Assembly: GCF_041146795.1 (NCBI RefSeq)
Contig: NC_135178.1
Span: 4,966,844 to 5,030,843, forward strand
Length of the DNA stretch: 64,000 nucleotides
Source: Maylandia zebra
Taxonomy: Eukaryota > Chordata > Actinopteri > Cichliformes > Cichlidae
Reading direction: 5' to 3'
Shown here: positions 23,801 to 32,800 of the stretch, one piece after another
How the letters are laid out: each line of letters starts with the position of its first letter
Numbering within the stretch: position 1 is the first letter of the stretch
The notes under the pieces: model-generated
Told to the model about the DNA's origin: nothing
What the model saw: the letters and a program-made list of their open reading frames with translations, nothing else
Databases searched by the model: none
Made by a program: the position numbers and the translations under genes

Positions 23801-26800
23801 CTGACTGATGTTGGAAAGAACTGAATTTTTGTCAAAAAAGTCTTTCAGTTGTTCACTAATGAACAGCTAAACTCTGAATCTAGAACTTTTGCTAGAACAC
23901 ACAATTTCGATATGGGCCTGTAGTTATTAACATCTGAAGGATCACCTCTTTTCAGCAAAGGGAGAACACAGGCAGATTTCTGTATTACAGGGATCTCACT
24001 TTCGAGAGGCTAAGATTAAAAATGTAAGTTAGTGGTTCTGCTATAAAATCTGCAGCCAACTTAAGACAATAAGGATCAAGTTGATCTGGTCCTGCAGATT
24101 TATTTAGATCCAACAGATTTAAAGCCCTGTGGACCTCAAAAACATTTAGTGGAGAAAAACTGAAGGGTTGGACCAAAGATTCAGTTTGAGTGGTTGCAGA
24201 GAGAGCCTCCTGTTGATTAAGCTGTTTTAAATCTGGATATAAAGATTCAAATAGAGATCCTGAAGAATGAAAAAGCTCATTAAAGCAGTTTAGAATATCA
24301 CATTTCTCCATTAAGGTGCAGGAGTCTTTTACGACAAAGGCTGGCATCTCATTTGTAGTTATGTCTCCATAAGAAGATTTTATTATTTTCCAGAATTTCT
24401 TAGGATCGTTCAGATGTTTAGTAGTTTTTGAAAGATAGAATTCTGATTTGGCCTTTTAAATTAAGGAAGTTGAACGGTTTCTGAGCTGTCTAAAAATCAG
24501 CCAGTCCGCTTCAGATTTGGTTTTTCTGGCATCCCTTTTTTTGAGTAGACTGGAGAGCTGATGTCATGGTCTGGCTGGCAGACCGTGGGGATGTGGGGAA
24601 AGGAGGACCCAAAACGCAGACTCTGCGATGCAAACAGTGCTCTTTATTTACAGTGAAAAGCTGTAAACACAATAACTCCCCGTTGCTCCCTTGAACCCCG
24701 TGTGCGTGCTTCCCTCCGACGTCTGTGTTCGTGCTCCCTGCTGTTGTGTTTCCGCACACCCCGTGCGTGCTGCCTTTCTGGACCACTCTTCCTCCTGCAG
24801 GGAAACCATAGAAGCAGCCGTCAACACTAACCCTCGGCAGGTATATACGAACAGCACTGACATATACTGACACACTAACTTGGTACGATAACTCAATGAT
24901 CCCACGCCAGTGGGAGCTCCAACATTCTCCTAAGTAGCTCCCCCGACGAGCCCTGGGCCCTATTTCAGGAAGCCGGTTTAGTGCAAACTCTGAGTAAGTA
25001 TACCCTGAGTTAACGAAAACTCTGGGTTTTCGGTTTCACAAAGCGAGTTTAGATTAATTAACCCTAACCCTAAGACAACCAGTCCCAGTTGAAATCTCCA
25101 GCCAGCACAATTTCATTAAAATCTAAAGTAGATCGTTTTTCACTAAGTGAAACTAAAGCCTCACTACTAGCTGAGGGGGGTCTATAACAGCCCACAATGG
25201 TAATAAAATAGCCCTTCAAAAGTTAGAGCTTGAGGGCAAGAAGTTCAAACTGTTTACAAACAGATACTGATGATTGGACAGTAACATGGAATTTGTTTTT
25301 TACGTAAATTGCAACACCGCCACCCTTTCTGGTGCGGTCGCAACGGAAAAGATTATAGCGCGTTATTGCAATGTCTTTGTCAGTAACCGATTTTGTAAGC
25401 CACTTTGCTGATAATGTAAGAATATCAGTATATAACTCTTTCATCCAAATTTTCATGAAATCAAGTTTGGGAAGAAGACTTCTGACATTTAAATGAGTGA
25501 TACCAAGACCCGTTCAAGCTTTAAAATCACAAGGAGTACTCAAGCATTTGCAATCTGGACCAGGATTAGGTTGTATTTCCAGATAAAAGAAGCAGAAGAA
25601 CAAAAACATTTTCTTTTCACAGATTTTTTTTGTAGTTTAACAGACTGATTTCTCTTACAGCTCAATCTCTTTGGGTGGTGAGAGAATTGGGAAATAAACC
25701 AGTGATATGGAATAAATAAATCAGTTAAATCAGATGGAATGAGATCTCTGCTGATGATCACATTTGAGAAGCTTCTAAAAGATGTAAAATCCCACCTTGT
25801 TCCCTTTGAGAGGAGTAAGAAGTATGATTTCCCTTGTTCTGCAGACTGTTCCTGCACCTCATGTAGACAAAAAGCTGTCAATAAAATCAATAAAGGAAAA
25901 AAGGCTACTGAGGATAACATGCTGACTAACAGGGAAAAAAAAGGTAGACCCAGTCGACCTGTGGTAGAGCCTGGTTGTGGCCAGATATAGATATAATCGT
26001 CGCATTAAACAGCTTCTAAGAGCAAGATCAGTTACTGAATGGGCTGTTCAACAATAGACAGCTTGCCAGAATGCTGTCCCATCTTTCCCATTTTCTGGTC
26101 TTCAATTAATGTTAATTCCTCCCCAGGACAAATCTTAACTCTCCTCACAAGTCCATCTTTATCAGTCATTGTTTCTAATTTGGCTAATCTCCACTCGTTC
26201 CCTGGCAGATTATCTGTCTGTGGAGGTGAAGCTGGAAATGTTGTGAGATGCTAAAGTGGGGCCAGAGACACAGGCTGCTGTGGATGAACATGTCCCTGTC
26301 CCATATGTTCCTGTCAGCAGAGTACAAATGACCTTCATGCATTACTCCCTGATTGTCTATAGTGTGTTGACTTTGAAGGGAAGCTGTGGATCCATATGTA
26401 GAATCAGCATAGTCTCTGTTAAGAAGCGTCTTTTGACAGCATTTGAGTATGGGATGGACAGCAATAAGAACTGGGAGTAGTTGGAGCAGTTCACTTGTGT
26501 CAGACATTAAAAAATAAAGAAATTAGACATTAGAATATGTGTGAGAAAGATGAATCAAGGAAAGAAAGGGGGCTACAGACACTATTTATTTATGGGGCCC
26601 AGAGTTCTGTGCTACACTCCTGCACACAGGCTGCATAAACAGTAAGAAAAGTAAATATAAGATATGCTAAATGCTTCTTTGAGCCAGAAATAGTGTAAAT
26701 ATAGTGAAATAAACTTAAAATAACTGTAAGATGCAAAATGTTATCTCTAACATAATCAGTTACAAACACACACATTTCCCTCTGAAATGGAGCAGAATAG

Positions 26801-29800
26801 AATAGAGTATTTACAAAGCACCAAATTATAACAGACATCATCTCAGATCATTAAAGGTCAGGACCTTACAGTTTAATCAAAACACGAGCAAATGTATGTG
26901 GGACTTTCCAGCACTGACTACCCATTATCTATCTAACCAGATAGCAGATGGATTGGGGTTCCTGGGGAAATTCGAGGTTATGAAGCGGCACACCGGCTTT
27001 ATGGGAAGTTGCCGTGGGCCGACCTCTTTCAGCCGACCATCAAATTAGCCAGAGAAGGATTCCCTATTCCTTACTACCAAGGTCAACACATCCCACGCAT
27101 TGGCAACACGTCACTACGGTATGAAATACACCCACAATGTGATTTCAAAAATACAAAGAGCAAACAATGAATGTTTCAGCTTTATTTCACTGTCTTTGTC
27201 TTTCAGGAAGTTATATTTAGATAAAAATGGGAACCTGCTTAAGACCGGTGATACTGTGAAATTTGAGAAACTGGCTGACACTTTGGAGATGATCGCAAAC
27301 GAGGGACCAGATGTGTTTTACAACGGAACAATAGCAAAGAATTTAACCAGTGACATTCAGGATGCAGGTATTATCAGATGGGTTTCATCCTGCTCTCTTT
27401 CTGACCGTTTTCTATGTCTGCCAGGCACAATGATCTAATTACAAATTACAAAAATCTATTGGTTTTGGAAAACTCTAACATGATCCCTCACAGGCTACAC
27501 TGTGATCTGTCTCGATCCATTCAAAGTCTTGATTATGAAATTCATTGTGTTCATTTTTGCTCAGCAGAATCATTTGTTTCACTGTTCTTGCTCAGGAGGA
27601 AACCTCACACGGAAGGACTTGGAATTGTATGAAGCTAAAGTGACTGATGCGTGGAATATTTCTTTGGGAGAGTATAAACTGTACTTCCCTCCGCCCCCTT
27701 CAGGAGGAGCCATCCTCAGCCTCATCCTCAACATCATGAAAGGTTCCTGATTGTTGCTTCTAGCATGTAGAGTTTGATTCATATAGGAAAATGATCCTTA
27801 TCAATCTTTACAAATGTGATACACTAAGAATTGATGTTTTCAATCCAAAAAATAATTTTTTTTTAAATATTTTTAGGATACAAAATGGAATCAGAACCTA
27901 AGACGACTGATGAAAAGATTTTGTTTTATCACCGTTATATTGAAGCTTTAAAATTTGCCAATGAATTAAAGACAAATATCAGCGATCCAAACTTCAGCTC
28001 AGATGAAGTAAGTATCTCAAAATCCTACAGATTTGCACCTGCTTTGTTGCATAAAGAATGATTCTATTTAAGTGACTAAACAATTAAAAGTAACAATACC
28101 ACATCACAAAACACAAAACAAACCACCCCTTGCCTGCAGCTCATCCACAAACTACACCCCACCACAGTCAGTTTATGCACACTGATAATGAGTTGAGGTT
28201 TTTTTTGTAATATCTCTGAGTTTTGCACAGTTGGACTTTAGGTTAATTTGTTGGGTTGAGATTGTGACTATGTGTTAACAAAGTGCTTTTACAGAAGTGT
28301 TCACCTTTGTTAATGATCAATCAGGGGCATTTGATTATCAGTACCTGGCTGCTACTTACAATTAAAGTTCTTATAGAAGCACTAAGGGTGTAGAAAACCA
28401 GTAGAGTGCTGTAAGAATTTCTTTGAGTCTCAGCATTTTCATTTCAGCATCATTCTGAGCAGTGATGTAGCTTTTAAAACATATACATATAAATACAAGT
28501 TTTAAAAGCACATAAACCTAAATTGGCTTAATATTTGTCTTTAATTTAGTATGTATATATTATTGTTATTATTATCTTAGTATTTAAATATAAGTATAAT
28601 TTTGTGTAATGTGATGTTTTCAGATACTCTGTAGTTCACACAGATGACTGAATTTCAGAGACTCTATCTTTGGCAGTCATATGTTGAGCTTGATCACTAA
28701 CCAATATTATAACCTCTAGTATTCATTCATTCATTCATCTTACATCAGTGATGGATCAATGATCAAAATTCTGTTAACATTTGGCTCCAATTTTATAAAT
28801 TTCTTGACAGCAATGTATTTTCTGTAATGTGCATATTTATTTAGTTTTATTAATTCATTTTATTAATTCTCTGTATTTCACACAGATGGCAAAGAAACTG
28901 ACACAGGATAGCTTTGCAGACAGCAAACGAAGCTTGATCAGCAGCGACAAGACTCGTGATCCTGGCATCAACTTGTATCTGGACAGCATCGGCACCACAC
29001 ATGTATCTGTGCTGGCTGAAGATGGATCTGCTGTGTCTGTCACCAGCAGCATCAACGACGAGTCAGTACCTGCATCATTCTGTTTCACTGCTAGAAACCA
29101 GCTATCAGATATTTTTCTTTCTTGAAACTGAAGATTTAAGAGATTATGGAGGAACTTATTTTTAGACTATTTCTATACTACAAAGAGTGTCTTGGCTTTG
29201 TAGTTAATTTAGTTTTTTTGTTTACAGATTCGGCTCCGGGGTCCTCTCTCCAAGCACTGGAATCATTCTCAACAACCAGCTGTCTGACTTCTGTGGTAGA
29301 GCTGATAGCTTATCTCCTGGTAAGAGATCAGTAGGATGCTTTTTACATTTATTATTTATGAAATACAAGTAATCAGACGAGGAAGGTGGATTATTTCAAA
29401 ACTAATACCACAAAGAGTTAAATTTTTTTCCTGAAATTATTTTCCTGACAGGACATATTTCTTTAAGTAATTTCTAATAATGGCAAAATAGTGCCATTGA
29501 GGAAATGAGAGGAGAAAATGGCATTTCATAATTCATTGTGATGCATCATATTTTGTTGATCATGGAAAAACTAAACTTGTTGATCATTTCCACGATGTTT
29601 TGCCAAACTGAAACACATCATGTGAATTTGGACTAAAATTGCATTTTCTGTTTAATACCATAGCCTGCTAAAATGTTTGAATGTTCAAGAACAGGCACAG
29701 TTTTACTACTGCTGTAGTAAAATCTGTTTCCATGTCAACGTGTTGTTGTGTGAAGTTTTTCCTTCACACTGTCACCAAGTACTTGCTCATAAGGGGCTCT

Positions 29801-32800
29801 TCTTATTGTTGGGGGTTTCTCTCTACTGAAGTGGGTTAACCTTATGATATAAATGTACCATTGTGATTTGACGGTATATGGATATTTATATTCATTTAAA
29901 ATTATATAGAGGACAGCACACTGGCACGGTGTTGCCTTATAGCATAGGTGTCAAACTCTGGCCCGCGGGCCAAATTTGGCCCGGAGCCTAATTACATTTG
30001 GCCCGCAAAGCCATACCAAATTACTATTAGAGCTGGCCTACTGGTATTATACAGCTAATAGATATATTGTTTAGTATTAAGCTTTGCTTGTTCCATATTC
30101 AGTTTTTCAGCAAAACGTGTTTGAGTCCATAAGAAAAGATTCATTCTTATATCTGGAGGAATAAATATATTTCAATAAATATTAATGTTAGCCCGCGACT
30201 TTGTTCCAGTTTTGAATTTTGGCCCACTGTGTATTTGAGTTTGACACCCCTGCCTTATAGCAAGAAGGCCCTGAGTTTGATCCCACTTGTGTGGAGCTTG
30301 CATGTTCTCCCCATGTTTGTGTGAGTTCTCTCTGGGTACTGCAGCATCCTCCCACAGTCCAAAGACATGCAGTTAGTAGGGTTAGGCTAATTGGTGAATC
30401 TAAATTGCCCATAGGTGTGAATGCGAGTGTCTCTCTGTGTTAGCGCTGCATCCGGCTAGCGACCTGACCTCGGTTTACCCTGCCTCTCGCCCTATGGTAG
30501 CTAGGATTGGCTCCACCACCCCTGCAACCCTGAGAAGGATAAGCTGAAGATAATCGATGGATGAATCTATATATAGATCTATAATATTGATTCAAGTGTG
30601 TTCAAGGTTCTGTATAATTCAGTTTGGACATAGCATCATTCAAACATTAATCTAACACACTGACAGAGTCTCAGTAATAGCTGCACTTTGAAAGACATTT
30701 CACTTTAGTTTGATACAGATTCAGTAGAGATAACTCACTTGTTGTGTGTGCACTTTCATCATTTGTTGATAAGCATGGGCGGATGCAATTCTAAACTTGT
30801 TTGTAGAGCACAGGTGTCGAACTCCAGGCTTTGAGGGCCAGTGTCCTGCAGATTTTACATGTGTCCTTGATCAAACAGATAAATTACCTCCTCAGCGGCT
30901 GTATCCCAATTCAGGGTCTGCAGCCTTAAAGTACGCAGCCTTAACGGTCCACAAGGGCCGCGTAATCAAAGACCGCTGAGGCCGGAAGTGCGAGGCTTGT
31001 GAAATGGGACGGTCTAGCCTCCGTCGCGCTGTCCAGGTTGCCTAGCAACCATGATACTAACAGCTGGAAACGTTTCATACAGCTTTGTTTGACAGGAATG
31101 AAGGAGAAACCTTTTTGTTCATTTGTTTGTTTGTTTCTACATGAGCTTTGATCATTCTCTGTAAGATTAAGCTCAGCTATTGAACGGCGTATATTTTAAA
31201 GTAAAGGCTTTAAAACCAAGTTAGCACAAACGTCACTAATGTCACATAACTTTGCCGACATGTGGCCAACAGTAATGTTTAATGTTCTTCGTCATTAAAC
31301 ATTTGCACATAAATAAGTGACATAATATTCAGTACTTACTTAAAGTTTACTCTTCGGGCGCCCCTCATCCGCCGTTTTTTTTTTTTTTTTTGGCAAAATT
31401 ATCGACACCCACCGCCATGCTATGCATTATGGGATATGTTGGGCCACGAAGTCTACACTTAAAATTCAGGGAAATGAAGGACGCATTTGAGGGCAGCATT
31501 TCGAGCAGCCTTTGAATTGGGACAGCCTTCGTCGCGTCGCTGTGACGTAATCTGTTGGGTCTAAACTCAGACCCTGCTGTATCCAGGACTTATTCCCGTG
31601 AAAGAAAAACAAGGCAACAGCGATCAATCGATTTACTTGCAAGGGAGGCCTCGTCGGTATCTCAGAAACGCACTTCGAATCTCCTTACGAGTGACCCCGA
31701 TGATGGCCTCCTCTCGCTGCCTTTTATTGAAAACGTTCACACAATAAACAATAGTTTACAAACACCTCCCCTCATAACCCCCCTTGGTTACAAAGACAAG
31801 GCACTGTATGTGTGTGTTCTCCTGCTGACCAAAAAGGGTCATAAAAGCATAAAAGCAGGAGCAACATCCTTGGTCATAAAGAGGGTAGTCTCCCCCACAC
31901 CCAATTCATGGTTCACCCTAGATAACAAAGTGAAGCCATACAAAGGGGAGGAAGTTTACCAACATCAAACAGACCTTCACAAGGATGTGCCTGTGATAAA
32001 ACACTACAGCCCCCACCCAGAACCTCGAGAATCTGGGGAGGGGGGAAGAAATAATTTCTTTCATCACAGAGTTAAAACAATGTAGAGATGGTAAGCATAA
32101 AAATGACAAACATTTAACAATTCACTTTAACATAATCGGCCTTGAAATGCGTACTTTAAGGCTGCAGACCCTGAATTGGGATACAGCCAACATGTCTTGG
32201 AGTTCTCCAGAAGCCTGGTAATGAACTAATCATTTGATTCAGGTGTGTTCTCCCAGAGTCTTATCTAAAACCTGCAGGACACTGGCCTTCAAGGCCGGGA
32301 GTTTGACACCCCTGTTGTAGAGTATAAAAAATTCAGGTATGAAAATACTGCATGAAAATACAGTAACTGATTCGTGTATGAAACATTTGTGTAAATGATT
32401 TATGCACAGATATGTGTGTACAGACTGATTTCTGTTTTCTAGTTTTGTCATTCAAGGTCTTTGTTGTATTTCTCAGGGGAGCGGCCTCCCTCCAATATGG
32501 CCCCTTCTGTGCTGAAGTCTCCATCGAAGACGCTGGTGATTGGAGGGTCTGGTTCTGAAACGATTCCACCGGCTGTGGCCTCGGTATGTATGCATGGTAA
32601 ACACACAAAAGTGCCATTACATATTAAATAAAATAAATTGATGTGGACTGATGCTGGTCTTTGCTGTTAAAGCTTGCATCATAGCAACAAGATTCTTCAC
32701 CCTAATTTATCCTGTAATCATCACTTTCTCATCTCATTTTTTTTTCTCTCCAAGGCGCTCATGAACCACCTTTGGTTTGGAAAGAGCCTTAAGGAGGCAA

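Larger units (their letters stand above)
30897..32188. mobile_element. DNA element with GGCTGTATCCC inverted ends, nested in the hAT MITE
   Basis: The left end GGCTGTATCCCAATTCAGGG and its continuation (CTGCAGCCTTAAAGTACGCA) are mirrored at the right end (TGCGTACTTTAAGGCTGCAG … CCCTGAATTGGGATACAGCC). No clear TSD, so the superfamily is open. It contains the solo LTR and, without it, is about 0.7 kb. Confidence 0.8.
30809..32314. mobile_element. hAT-type MITE, outer shell of a three-level nest
   Basis: Ends CACAGGTGTCGAACTC and GAGTTTGACACCCCTG, with further inverted similarity (GGCCAGTGTCCTGCAG / CTGCAGGACACTGGCC). Perfect 8-bp duplication TTGTAGAG at 30801-30808 and 32315-32322. It is interrupted from 30897 to about 32188 by a second element. 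Confidence 0.9.

Noticed and set aside
25058..25073. Telomere-like TTAACCCTAACCCTAA
   Set aside because: Only two to three units inside a TE insertion; too short for an interstitial telomere.
26947..27118. Alternative ggt5 exon 4 acceptor at ATAGCAG
   Set aside because: It shifts the frame and destroys the conserved VPGEIRGYE block.
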